Source: Maratus speciosus | Lineage: Eukaryota > Arthropoda > Arachnida > Araneae > Salticidae | Assembly: GCA_963932465.1 (NCBI GenBank) | Contig: OZ010799.1 | Span: forward strand, 277,299,164-277,363,163 | Direction of reading: 5' to 3' | Length of the DNA: 64,000 nucleotides | Part shown: positions 62,301 to 63,301 of the stretch, in pieces | Numbering within the stretch: the first letter of the stretch is position 1 | How the letters are laid out: each line of letters starts with the position of its first letter | Notes under the pieces: generated by a model | Told to the model about the DNA's origin: nothing | Databases searched by the model: none | The model's input: the letters and a program-made list of their open reading frames with translations, nothing else | Position numbers and translations under genes: made by a program

Positions 62301-63256
62301 GAATGATACAAAACCAGTCCCTAACTGTACCAAAAATTAAAAATGTCCACGAAAGATGGAATATTTGCAGTTATTAAACGCAAAATGTGTGCATAATATA
62401 TTAAGTATTTGTTTCTTCGTTACTGAATTCTTTTCATTTTGCAGTCCTTAAAGATTTTACACAGGCTGAAACAGTATTTTTTTTGTTAAATTACTTTATT
62501 TTCGTAATAAAGTACTTAAAGCTGAATTTTGTTTTTTTTATAACCTTTTAACTTTATAATACACATTATAGTAAACTTTTTTTCATCTGATTAGAAATTT
62601 GTCAAAAAATTAATATTTTTTACTGTCCTTAAAGTTTTACACGCACTGTATGTGTTTACGTAAAGTATATGAATTATCTTTTCATTTAAAACTAGATTTT
62701 TACAAAATTAGTGTTGTAGGATTTTGATAGAAAATGCATTAAAAATCGAAAAACATTTGATTTAATTTCTGATTTTTTTTAGGTCGAATTATGATTATAA
62801 AATGTGATATTTATAATTTTTTATCTTAAAAAAAGACCACCGATTTTCTTTTATTTATTTTTAATTTTTAATTTTCTCGGACTTAACCCCTTGAGGGGCG
62901 CCGGTATATATTATATATCACCTACGATTAATGATGTTTTACACCAGAAAAATTTTATTAAATTTTACTTTTCTAACTTTGGTGGAAAAAAGGCCGTAAA
63001 ATTGCTTTTCCTTTTTTTGAAATAAAATTTTTCAAATTTTCCGGTGGGAATTCAGCATTTCACAAACGTAATTGCTTGCCCCTCAAGGGGTTAATATCCA
63101 AATATACTTACCATGGGGGCAAAACGTGTCTGGCGATGTTTCTCTCCTGACGATAATATGTGGTTTCTTGTACTTATTCCTTTCTAACCTTTGAATGACT
63201 TGCTTTGGCAACGGATGAATTGTGTACATAGCATTTGGGGTTTGAATGTAACCACG
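13714..63256 (-). CDS. ADAMTS-family secreted zinc metalloprotease, nine internal exons (partial gene)
   Basis: Joining nine segments (63256-63112, 58000-57729, 53147-53061, 51401-51280, 27376-27324, 27128-27023, 23135-23001, 20160-20001, 13815-13714) gives 1182 nt with no stop and matched splice phases. Domain order is propeptide end, furin-type RERR, M12B reprolysin domain, zinc site HEMGHSLGMEHD (consensus HExxHxxGxxHD), Met-turn VMSPTLG, then the disintegrin-like region with ADAMTS landmarks (PGQVYDADYQC, HPALEGTSCG). Family members are secreted, usually furin-activated, and cleave extracellular-matrix proteins. The N-terminal exons and the TSP1/cysteine-rich/spacer exons are not in the window. 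All donors are GT and all acceptors AG. Catalytic residues look intact, so this is probably a working gene. The ADAMTS subfamily cannot be fixed from this part alone; the SGMCNPLNSCTISEG context suggests an arthropod-type ADAMTS. Confidence 0.93.
14079..15844 (-). mobile_element. Tigger/pogo-like element nested in the TTAA element
   Basis: TA on both sides. Right end (reverse) GGGGAGAGTTGTACAAAACC and left end GGAGAAGGTGGAGCGAAATC are imperfect inverted ends with shared CGGGT blocks. The minus-strand frame at 14572-15003 resembles the basic C-terminal tail seen in pogo/Tigger-type DDE transposases from arthropods (TTSPYKLELE, KRKRKILKTK). The catalytic domain is missing or unrecognisable. Confidence 0.55.
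14535..15003 (-). pseudogene. Tigger-like transposase C-terminal remnant
   Basis: About 140 residues are open. The segment SAFPISIKVLLPLPRKA is followed by TSPYKLELE and a Lys/Arg-rich run. Downstream, spaced cysteine/histidine positions (DCFA..., ...VTDGHTKH) could be a decayed zinc-binding tail. Similarity is from memory of the family layout, so function is tentative. Confidence 0.4.
16492..16640 (-). repeat. SINE body fragment (family of 20340 and 52437)
   Basis: Shares AAGGATC..GGCCTACAGTGCC-type, CAGCATATG and GGTCAGCYTAACGYGGA blocks, and GCTTAGTTCCCAAGYAAG, with the copies at 20340-20545 and 52437-52712. The tRNA head is missing. Confidence 0.6.
16690..18239. other. Intron sequence without recognisable feature
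   Basis: AT-rich, with pyrimidine- and T-rich tracts near 17470-17510. I see no coding exon, TIR pair or tandem repeat. Confidence 0.5.
18244..18758 (+). mobile_element. TTAA MITE, CCCTTTATCTACTGACGG family, copy 1
   Basis: TTAA at 18240-18243; the right TTAA is mutated (GGGACAC). Begins CCCTTTATCTACTGACGG, then GGTACTTAAAAGTACC; ends GAATTCATAATTCAGTACAT then AAAGGG. Collinear with 44770-45238 and, inverted, 41253-41765. Contains the same G-run (GGGGGGAGGGGGG here). Confidence 0.85.
18911..19983 (+). mobile_element. Minisatellite element with 3' hairpin, AACACTTTCCAAC type, copy 1
   Basis: Starts AACACTTTCCAACAC; ends in hairpin AACACTTTTCAAC / TTTTGGAAAGCGTT (19955-19983) followed by AAAAAA. 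Inside are diverged repeats with GCATAGC and TTTGTACAG phrases, then a GACAAACAGATAGACA tract. Homologous to 28462-29742. Its end is 17 nt from the exon H donor. Confidence 0.65.
20001..20160 (-). CDS. ADAMTS exon H: disintegrin-like region
   Basis: 160 nt completing Arg, then SPQASC, a Pro/Gln/Ala-rich stretch and EKLPGQVYDADYQCTLRYG. The LPG..YDAd.QC..(R/Q)fG pattern opens the ADAMTS disintegrin-like domain. Ends in phase 0 with donor GTAAGC. The insertion between SPQASC and LPG is longer than I expect for the family. A hairpin-ended repeat finishes 17 nt inside the downstream intron. Confidence 0.94.
20340..20545 (-). repeat. tRNA-derived SINE
   Basis: Same body as 52437-52712 (CTACAGTGCC, GGTGGTCAGC, TTTAGTTCCTAAGCAAGC, GACGAAAGGCT), with B-box-like CCAGAGTTCAACTCTGG on the minus strand. 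The A-box end is lost or strongly diverged. Confidence 0.65.
20546..21263. other. Intron sequence without recognisable feature
   Basis: AT-rich. Short repeated AATCAGGATAAACA phrases at 20890-20945 only. Confidence 0.5.
21268..22004. mobile_element. TTAA-flanked GGGGTCTCAG element, copy 2 (uninterrupted)
   Basis: Flanks TTTA (mutated) and TTAA (22005-22008); ends GGGGTCTCAAGACTCTTAAA / TTTAAGAGTTTTGAGATCCC. Matches both outer parts of 13961-16487 and runs straight through the point where that copy carries the Tigger-like insert (GATGAAAGATGTAAATACGC). Confidence 0.85.
22050..22990 (+). repeat. Tandem array, about six units of about 142 bp, with CA microsatellite end
   Basis: The marker ATGTGACTTAGCCCAATGGTC (variants) recurs near 22139, 22285, 22425, 22575, 22717 and 22863, each followed by TAGCTTGACCCA and AATGACCCACTAATCGAATT. 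Preceded by hairpin GACCGAGCTAAGCTCGGTC at 22055; ends ACACACACACA, TTTTTGCTCGTATTATAATA. A widespread arthropod-style repeat, possibly Helitron-related; class uncertain. Confidence 0.75.
23001..23135 (-). CDS. ADAMTS exon G: third zinc ligand and Met-turn
   Basis: 135 nt. It completes Ser and continues LGMEHDGH (third zinc-ligand His), then CDADSYVMSPTLG with the structural Met-turn methionine, and TTWSPCSKQYLEKFI at the end of the catalytic domain. Ends with AG of an Arg codon; donor GTAAGC. Together with exon F it supplies a complete HExxHxxGxxHD site. Confidence 0.96.
23280..23626. repeat. TGTAAATTACACAT-rich repeat, left half (split by 23629-25296)
   Basis: Repeated phrases such as TGTAAATTACACATTAAAAC, GTGTAAATTGCACATGAACA and TAATATGTAAAAATTTGTAA. 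The same kind of sequence resumes at 25297-25510, after the inserted element. Confidence 0.6.
23629..25296. mobile_element. Tigger/pogo-like element, GGGGAGACTAGGGAGGG ends
   Basis: TA on both sides; inverted ends GGGGAGACTAGGGAGGGTTG / CAACCCTCCCTAGTCTCCCC, at least 22 bp. 1.67 kb. The TIR start GGGGAGA resembles the end of the element at 15844. No intact transposase; the plus frame at 24474-24662 is not one I recognise. Confidence 0.75.
25297..26786. other. Intron: right half of the TGTAAATTA repeat, then featureless DNA
   Basis: 25297-25510 continues the repeat interrupted at 23627. Beyond it the sequence is AT-rich with a TTTA run and G-run at 26204-26237. No coding signal. Confidence 0.5.
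26789..26930 (+). mobile_element. Truncated TGTGCCWACCTTC MITE
   Basis: TATGTGCCAACCTTCAGGGC followed by ACACATGTATTTTTAGTTAA and TAATAGAATTTTAATT match the left 140 bp of 27482-28337. The remainder is absent and an AT-rich TTAATAATTAATTAATAATT tract follows. Confidence 0.7.
27023..27128 (-). CDS. ADAMTS exon F: zinc-site exon (HEMGH)
   Basis: 106 nt beginning within the Gly codon of GLAPVSGMC and ending after HEMGH plus AG of a Ser codon. It holds the first two zinc-ligand histidines and the catalytic Glu (HEMGH), preceded by the CNPLNSCTISEG cysteine pair typical of ADAMTS. Donor GTGCGA. Only 195 bp separate it from exon E, the one short intron here. Confidence 0.96.
27324..27376 (-). CDS. 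ADAMTS exon E: 53-nt protease-domain exon
   Basis: 53-nt exon completing Gly from exon D, then INMYVVDESGRRKRHVV, and giving the first base of the next Gly codon. It corresponds to the loop after the WDHA..L(L)TG strand that leads into GLAPVSGMC in the family. The dibasic RRKR inside the catalytic domain is unusual and could be a secondary proteolysis site (inference). Phase match on both sides fixes the boundaries despite its size. Confidence 0.88.
27482..28337. mobile_element. TA-flanked MITE, TGTGCCTACC ends
   Basis: TA at 27480-27481 and 28338-28339; inverted ends TGTGCCTACC / GGTAGGCACA. 856 bp, AT-rich, no transposase. Lies about 100 bp upstream of exon E. Tc1/mariner-type by duplication. 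Confidence 0.7.
28462..29742 (+). mobile_element. Minisatellite element with 3' hairpin, AACACTTTCCAAC type, copy 2
   Basis: Starts AACACTTTCCAACACTTCC; ends in a clean hairpin AACACTTTTCAAC TTA GTTGGAAAGTGTT (29714-29742) followed by AAAAA. Internal units of roughly 200 bp are marked by TTTTGTRTAGCCCTGTA-type phrases, then GGACAGATGGACAGACAAAC just before the hairpin. Confidence 0.7.
29755..30175. repeat. CCCGAACCC-rich repeat, possible hAT-like remnant
   Basis: Repeated CCCGAAACC, CGAACCCGA and AACCCAA phrases on both sides of an AT-rich core, resembling the GGGCCGGG/CGGGTCGGG ends of the hAT-like element at 59748-60742. No clean ends found. Confidence 0.35.
31063..31197 (+). pseudogene. 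Tigger transposase C-terminal remnant
   Basis: Plus-strand codons give KAFECLETAMKWLERQ followed by YLRRVRDRAALKRM. This W-L-E-x-Q ... L-R-x-(L/V)-R-D-x-A pattern closes pogo/Tigger transposases. The same motif recurs at 56850-56910. Catalytic domain not present. Confidence 0.7.
32324..32571 (-). pseudogene. LINE ORF2 C-terminal Cys/His tail
   Basis: A frame shift after the RNase H leads to CTCGRQGDVKHYLFDSC, the CxC...H...C zinc-like motif that ends I/R1-type ORF2 proteins, followed by FDFIRNRTLEWN. Confidence 0.7.
32572..35349 (-). pseudogene. LINE ORF2, endonuclease end, reverse transcriptase and RNase H
   Basis: One frame with two in-frame stops (35122-35124 and 34501-34503). Endonuclease end: RPDLTLVGKN and FSFSDHRYV (SDH). 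RT: NKAPGHDNID, FDISGAFD (motif A), GCPQVSCLGPL (motif B, usual GCPQGS, so Gly to Val), and SYADDSIVLEG with the catalytic YADD. RNase H: YTDGSR (D), QAELVAIQEA (E), YTDSLS (D), WVKAHVGIGGNERAVELAK, where the last catalytic Asp (N-E-x-A-D) is Val. Reverse-transcribes the element RNA in family members; this copy is defective. Confidence 0.88.
35340..35770 (-). pseudogene. LINE ORF2, endonuclease N-terminal part
   Basis: Begins around FVQINLHHCSDAN (the QiNLhhs motif opening I/R1 endonucleases), continues GLDPDWLCF and VIGSVYAAPSG, and reaches the catalytic GGDFN. Just after GGDFNVPLR the frame shifts by one, so the rest of the endonuclease is in the frame of 35349-35125. Confidence 0.75.
35806..36558 (-). 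CDS. LINE ORF1 (gag-like nucleic-acid binding protein)
   Basis: 250 codons, open. The N-terminal half is charged (Lys/Glu-rich, with VRVTSRQDSEKLR-like segments of an RRM-like gag fold). The C-terminus has CLKCQALSHVAMRC (CX2CX4HX4C) and CSKCSGNHQTKDC (CX2CX3HX4C), then a third partial knuckle CVNC...DHPADSIDC. It packages element RNA in related LINEs. It overlaps or closely precedes ORF2. The intact frame suggests the copy is fairly young. Confidence 0.8.
   Translation of the reverse strand: MQNLLDRPVDRLVKKKAVKKEGGYSLVVTPKESMTDVQTIKEDLKKVAKDETDFPTLTDVVSTKAGQLVIRVTSRQDSEKLRTTMETWADKVKVTTSKRRRNRILLLSVESDVEEEDVMKSVRGALREGGMEGDIEVEIIRKFNTRAGKINWIIDVDNDCFDYLIERRRICINFERYRLVEYVQITRCLKCQALSHVAMRCTNDQQVCSKCSGNHQTKDCTSESEVCVNCPKDDGVLDSDHPADSIDCPI
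36606..37773 (-). mobile_element. Tc1-like element with decayed transposase
   Basis: Ends AGGTGTCCCGCCGGAATAAA and (reverse) AGTGTGCCGCCGAAATAAAG are inverted. The minus-strand transposase runs in several frames: HTH part KFEKGQITAWNKV...DQYLSKQIKRSKT, middle LMVWSGFGYGGKHKPAIISG, and end with NPQENV then stop where Trp is expected, then GILSRAVYANGRQ. DDE chemistry is expected for the family. Multiple stops and shifts make it non-functional. Confidence 0.8.
36640..37700 (-). pseudogene. Tc1-like transposase pseudogene
   Basis: Reading from high to low coordinate: helix-turn-helix segment (FEKGQITAWNKV), a second frame with SSFRMWYFPKIVAQRD and TKSTLSRIEKC, then MVWSGFGYGG...MKATDYEKMLENYLL (central DDE fold), AGKTSIHAKKS where the QDNAxxHxxK Asp region is altered, then MEWPAL..NPQENV with TGA in place of Trp. 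C-terminal GILSRAVYANGRQLQSV and AWDNIDATVLQGLVNGM. Confidence 0.8.
38150..38327. mobile_element. Palindromic MITE, CATGGTTCGTAC family, copy 1
   Basis: Inverted ends CATGGTTCGTACG / GTACGAACCATG, flanked by ATTTA on both sides (38145-38149, 38328-38332). About 178 bp. An inverted copy is at 58343-58522. The TTA within the duplication would suit PIF/Harbinger. Confidence 0.7.
38375..38583 (+). mobile_element. TTAA MITE, CCCCTTAA family, copy 2
   Basis: TTAA 38371-38374 and 38584-38587; ends CCCCTTAATTCTCGCTCCCG / GCGACCGTTAAGGGG. 209 bp, inverted copy of 12693-12901. The same ends bound the larger element 55060-57309. Confidence 0.9.
38584..39230. other. Intron with poly(A) run, no feature
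   Basis: A-run at 38609-38632 followed by an A/G-rich tract, then AT-rich sequence. Nothing coding. Confidence 0.5.
39231..39516 (+). repeat. CGCCAAGTTGGCGA repeat, copy 2 (MITE empty site)
   Basis: Inverted counterpart of 12680-13170 without the 209-bp MITE: here GCTTAAGGGATTATATTAA runs uninterrupted. Contains GCCAACTTGGCGATAT repeated at 39320-39400. Confidence 0.8.
39785..39984. mobile_element. TTAA MITE, CCCTTTCGGCTCG family
   Basis: TTAA 39781-39784 and 39985-39988; ends CCCTTTCGGCTCGGGCG / CGAGTGCAAAGGG. 200 bp with a central AAGGAAATTTTATTTTCCTT palindrome. Single copy in the window. Confidence 0.85.
40169..40745 (-). mobile_element. Minisatellite element with 3' hairpin, AGCTCACAGGCT type
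   Basis: On the minus strand: 5' AGCTCACAGGCTATT (40745), three units of about 130 bp (marker GATTTGCTTCAAATTT on plus at about 40290, 40429, 40556), a GTAC/GTAT microsatellite (40216-40262), then hairpin AGCTCTCAGGCTTTGATAGC continuing CTGTGAGCT (40197-40169) and an A-run. Same order of parts as the elements at 1990, 3640, 18911 and 28462. Confidence 0.7.
41253..41765 (-). mobile_element. TTAA MITE, CCCTTTATCTACTGACGG family, copy 2
   Basis: TTAA 41249-41252 and 41766-41769. Inverted relative to 18244 and 44770 copies. Subterminal palindrome GGTACTTATAAGTACC near the right end; CCCCCCCCCCTCCCCCC tract inside. Confidence 0.9.
41840..41930 (-). repeat. tRNA-derived SINE head
   Basis: Minus strand: GTCCTCGTAGCTTAATTAGT (A box) and GAGTTCCGGTATCGATTCCC (B box) with tRNA-like spacing. 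The body downstream was not delimited. Confidence 0.65.
42234..43062. mobile_element. Probable Tigger/pogo-type element
   Basis: TA on both sides. Left end CAGGAGGACGTCGTTATCCT and right end reversed CGGTGGAACCTGGGTATCAC align imperfectly, and both continue with CACTTCGCTTATCACG / GACACTCCGCTTATGACG-type sequence. About 829 bp. No transposase found. Confidence 0.5.
43366..43907 (+). repeat. CCCGACTGC-ended repeat, stand-alone copy
   Basis: Bounded by CTCGACTGCGTAAAAAGCG on the left and CTTGGCAGTCGGG on the right, so the outer 8-9 bases form a short inverted repeat. Internal blocks match 1254-1777 reversed. Its left end equals the ends of the inverted-repeat arms at 1778 and 3299, so the three loci share one terminus. 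Confidence 0.65.
44005..44492. mobile_element. TTAA MITE (CCCTCTAATG ends) with a SINE nested inside
   Basis: TTAA 44001-44004 and 44493-44496; ends CCCTCTAATGTCCATGG / ATAGAAATTAGAGAG. The SINE at 44232-44478 makes up about half of it. Confidence 0.6.
44232..44478 (-). repeat. tRNA-derived SINE (Ser/Leu-like head), copy 1
   Basis: Minus strand starts GCCCCACCAGTGGCCGAGAG, GTTCTGCTCTCGAAGC, then GGTGCTGGGTTCGTGCCCG, and ends in an AACCAACCAAACAACC tail. Near-identical to 53345-53585. The long variable-arm-like insert suggests a class II tRNA ancestor (Ser/Leu). Confidence 0.8.
44770..45238 (+). mobile_element. TTAA MITE, CCCTTTATCTACTGACGG family, copy 3
   Basis: TTAA 44766-44769 and 45239-45242; ends CCCTTTATCTACTGACGG / ATTCAATACATGAAGGG; subterminal GGTACTTATAAGTACC. 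469 bp. Confidence 0.9.
45243..46060. other. Intron without recognisable feature
   Basis: AT-rich sequence. The longest open frame (45544-45891, plus) is Phe/Leu-rich and looks like chance. Confidence 0.5.
46061..46303. mobile_element. Palindromic MITE, CACTGTAAAAA ends
   Basis: Inverted ends CACTGTAAAAAA / TTTTTTACAGTG. Inside, two smaller hairpins each contain TACTGGCA...TGCCAGTA, so the element is a head-to-head palindrome. About 243 bp including a T-run of more than 30. Target duplication unclear. Confidence 0.7.
47176..49257 (+). pseudogene. piggyBac transposase (DDE_Tnp_1_7) pseudogene
   Basis: N-terminus from 47176 is acidic (MEATQDEINAILFASDTDDE), then about 250 bp of unrelated or intronic sequence with GT and G runs. 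The core resumes at about 47790: TPYQVFSFF, EETHRYSMQKDPSQPLQV, LPSARDYWSD, MSVKEFEKIRQFLLFNDN. The three catalytic Asp regions are still visible: EYLSIDEQ, KLFFDNYFNSLPLLEF and MGRVDLLDSHLG. Frame shifts near 47900, 48090, 48365, 48680 and 48960 disable it. The family cuts and pastes at TTAA. Confidence 0.9.
49515..49725. mobile_element. Degraded CCCCTTGAGGGGC-family MITE nested in piggyBac
   Basis: AAAAAAGTTGCAAAATTGC, TTTTACTTATTTTAAAATA and TTGCTTGCTCCTCAAAGG correspond to the same positions of 13331-13533 and 62887-63090. Ends are strongly mutated (AGGGGCGGTGGG; GCTCCTCAAAGG). Confidence 0.7.
50113..51201 (-). mobile_element. Non-autonomous Helitron, copy 2
   Basis: Minus strand begins A|TCATATATATTAAAACAC (51201) and ends in hairpin CCGTCAAATTTTGACGG, 8-nt spacer, CTAG|T (50113): textbook Helitron termini. 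1089 bp, similar throughout to 6612-7648. Carries the same tRNA-like module near its 5' end. No protein coding. Confidence 0.85.
50995..51090 (-). repeat. tRNA-like module inside Helitron copy 2
   Basis: Minus strand GGTGGCGGAGAGGTCTAAAT (A-box region) and GGCACATGTTCGAATCCAAC (B box), with the same AATTTTTGTAGAG segment as copy 1. Confidence 0.6.
51280..51401 (-). CDS. ADAMTS exon D: protease domain
   Basis: 122 nt, entering phase 0 and ending with two bases (GG) of a Gly codon. It encodes ELHPSDNIDTYLTNFCIWQ and then SPRWDHALLLSG. The FC.WQ and WDHA-x-LL-(S/T)G motifs are diagnostic for ADAMTS catalytic domains. Donor GTGAGA. The next exon is about 23.9 kb away; that intron holds most of the transposons in the window. 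Confidence 0.95.
51729..51952. mobile_element. TTAA MITE, CCCTTACCCGGGCA family, with poly(A) core
   Basis: TTAA 51725-51728 and 51953-51956; ends CCCTTACCCGGGCA / CTACCCGTGTAAGGG. About 224 bp with an A-run of more than 30 at 51851-51883. Confidence 0.85.
51957..52436. other. Intron, no recognisable feature apart from a short GACAGATAGACA tract
   Basis: CTATCGCAGACAGATAGACA at 52159-52178 resembles the 3' part of the minisatellite elements, but no hairpin or array is present. Confidence 0.45.
52437..52712 (-). repeat. tRNA-derived SINE, full-length-looking copy
   Basis: Minus strand head GCCAGGTAGCTTAGTGGTCA (A box), GTACATAGTTCGATTTCTGG (B box), then the body shared with 20340 and 16492, ending GTAGCGCCACAGAGTTTAG. 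About 275 bp. Confidence 0.8.
53061..53147 (-). CDS. ADAMTS exon C: protease domain
   Basis: 87 nt, phase 0 to phase 0, coding VQRLFQHSSLGKSPDIRLVL and then a METLKTQP segment. The pattern V..lf...SLG..v.I.lv is the helix and second beta strand of ADAMTS catalytic domains. Donor GTACGA, acceptor TCTAG. Confidence 0.93.
53345..53585 (-). repeat. tRNA-derived SINE (Ser/Leu-like head), copy 2
   Basis: Minus strand GGCCCCACCAGTGGCTGAGA then GTTCTGCTCTCGAAGC and GGGTTCGAACCCAATCGCGC: intact A and B boxes. Body identical in layout to 44232-44478. It lies in the intron just upstream of exon C. Confidence 0.85.
53793..54926. mobile_element. hAT-type non-autonomous element with perfect 8-bp TSD
   Basis: GTTTAGAG at 53785-53792 and 54927-54934; inverted ends CAGTGGTTCCCAGCC / GTTGGGAACCACTG, the CAGTGGTTCCCAA start of many animal hATs. 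1134 bp, AT-rich with A and C runs, no transposase frame. Confidence 0.9.
55150..55305 (+). pseudogene. piggyBac transposase C-terminal cysteine-rich remnant
   Basis: Plus-strand frames contain NITRCVWC and, one frame over, CDVGLYIACFEV, matching the C-terminal RCxxC ... CDVxLCxxCFxxYH zinc-binding tail of piggyBac transposases. The two frames are separated by a shift. The sequence directly follows the element's 5' terminal region, so most of the gene was deleted. Confidence 0.5.
55475..56541 (-). mobile_element. Mariner element with internal deletion
   Basis: TA on both sides; inverted ends TTGGGAGTACAAATTAATTA / AATTAATTTGTACTCCCAA (about 27 bp, few mismatches). 1067 bp, shorter than the usual about 1.3 kb because the transposase lacks a central block. 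Inserted in the remnant piggyBac element. Confidence 0.93.
55553..56368 (-). CDS. Mariner (SETMAR-like) transposase, internally deleted
   Basis: 271 codons, open. Two helix-turn-helix regions: residues about 1-55 (HLREVLIFFFNWKKSAAEAH, CREWFRRFKNGDF) and about 75-110 (QQELAGSLGLTQQAISVRL). First catalytic Asp in LTGDEKWIHYDNPKK; third in PPYSPDIAPSDYWLFRRM. The segment that should hold the second Asp (H-D-N-A-R-P-H) is missing: YARPGD joins HVAHVAIVVKNYLETLKWEV in frame. The C-terminus GIRKLPERWTKVVAADGQYF is complete. It can bind ends in principle but cannot catalyse. Dimer or overproduction-type inhibition is a speculation. Confidence 0.93.
   Translation of the reverse strand: MSSFVLNKQHLREVLIFFFNWKKSAAEAHRSLVEVYGESAPSDKSCREWFRRFKNGDFSVEDKERPGQPKKFEDAELEELLDQDPCQTQQELAGSLGLTQQAISVRLKNMGMVQKQGNWVPYELKPRDVEKRFFISGLLLERQQRKGFLHRVLTGDEKWIHYDNPKKRKYYARPGDHVAHVAIVVKNYLETLKWEVLPHPPYSPDIAPSDYWLFRRMLHDLAGHRFPSSEEIQEWLDSWFASREDSFFRNGIRKLPERWTKVVAADGQYFE
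56636..57232 (+). mobile_element. Tigger/pogo-like deletion derivative
   Basis: TA-flanked ends GAGTGGAACCTCTTTTATCC / GGATAATCGAGGTTCTACTG with a further CTCGGTTAACC and TTATCCGAAAATTTCGATTT inside. About 597 bp. Retains the C-terminal motif EAFECFEKGLAWLEQQ at about 56850-56900 (plus), the same protein end as at 31063. Confidence 0.8.
57729..58000 (-). CDS. ADAMTS exon B: propeptide end, furin site, start of protease domain
   Basis: 272 nt completing the split Ala codon of exon A. It encodes an Asn-rich spacer (NNVTSFEELSDNN holds an N-x-T sequon), then RTRERRSTSEK with a multibasic RERR furin-type site. The mature catalytic domain then starts with VIETAVFIDQALYDQM and ends FVLTMMNA, the first strand and helix of reprolysin folds. 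Acceptor AG at 58001-58002, donor GTAAAT. Confidence 0.92.
58343..58522. mobile_element. Palindromic MITE, CATGGTTCGTAC family, copy 2
   Basis: Inverted relative to 38150-38327: GGATACCGTTATTTCTCC, AACTACCAGTATCTTTTTAT and TTTTCTGGTCTGCAAAATTC blocks are shared. Ends CATGTTTCGTACGG / GTACGAACCATG. Confidence 0.75.
58523..59747. other. Intron with homopolymer runs, no gene
   Basis: A-runs at 59009-59030 and 59262-59302 and a G-run near 59090. The plus open frame at 59387-59737 is low-complexity and unsupported. Confidence 0.5.
59748..60742. mobile_element. hAT-like element with GAGGTCTGCA ends and 8-bp TSD
   Basis: Flanks TTTAGCAC and ATTAGCAC (one mismatch). Ends GAGGTCTGCAAGGGCCGGGC / TTTCGGCCCGTGCAGACCTC, then GGGTCGGGCTGGGCC-type repeats just inside both ends. 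About 995 bp; contains the MITE 60110-60303. No transposase. Confidence 0.8.
60110..60303. mobile_element. TA-flanked MITE nested in the hAT-like element
   Basis: Ends CAGTAAAACGTGTG / GAAGATTTTACTG with inner CCTATGACGGAATCCTCTCT / CCTATGCGATTCCGTCTTAG. 194 bp. The CAGTAAAA start and TCTTAAACGG content suit a Tigger/pogo MITE. Confidence 0.75.
61080..62648 (+). mobile_element. Tc3-like element
   Basis: TA-flanked ends CAGTGCGTTTAAAAACTTTA and, reversed, CAGTGCGTGTAAAACTTTAA, followed by GGACAG. A second, internal pair (GCCTGTGCAAAAACTTTAAG at about 61269 and its complement near 62447-62470) gives the double-site ends known from Tc3. 1569 bp. Confidence 0.9.
61409..62395 (+). pseudogene. Tc3-like transposase pseudogene
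   Basis: Starts MPKASNLTDYERG. The core reads FSGEKKWNLDGPDDWKYYWH, where the first catalytic Asp (FSDEKKW) is Gly, then TWSCFSFNGVRSLTFLSGK, and DLNYIENLWGDLAKRAYKNG with the catalytic Glu. Many stops and shifts; non-functional. Confidence 0.85.
62887..63090. mobile_element. TTAA MITE, CCCCTTGAGGGGC family, copy 2
   Basis: TTAA 62883-62886 and 63091-63094; ends CCCCTTGAGGGGCGCCGG / GCCCCTCAAGGGG. 204 bp, close to 13331-13533. Ends about 16-20 nt from the exon A splice donor. Confidence 0.9.
63112..63256 (-). CDS. ADAMTS exon A: propeptide
   Basis: 145 nt, entering in phase 0 and ending one base into a codon, donor GTAAGT. It encodes a propeptide segment including RGYIQTPNAMYTIHPLP and KPHIIVRRE, matching the ADAMTS prodomain pattern in which a GxI..p...Y.IeP-type strand precedes an H-I-V-R-R segment. 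A cysteine near the end (TFCPHA) lies where ADAMTS propeptides carry a cysteine-switch-like Cys. It is the most upstream exon I can place. The first exon(s) with signal peptide must lie beyond the window. Confidence 0.85.
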
Positions 63257-63301
63257 CTAGATTCAGAGAAAGAAAATTTATTAAATATTATATTACCCAT
63301 A

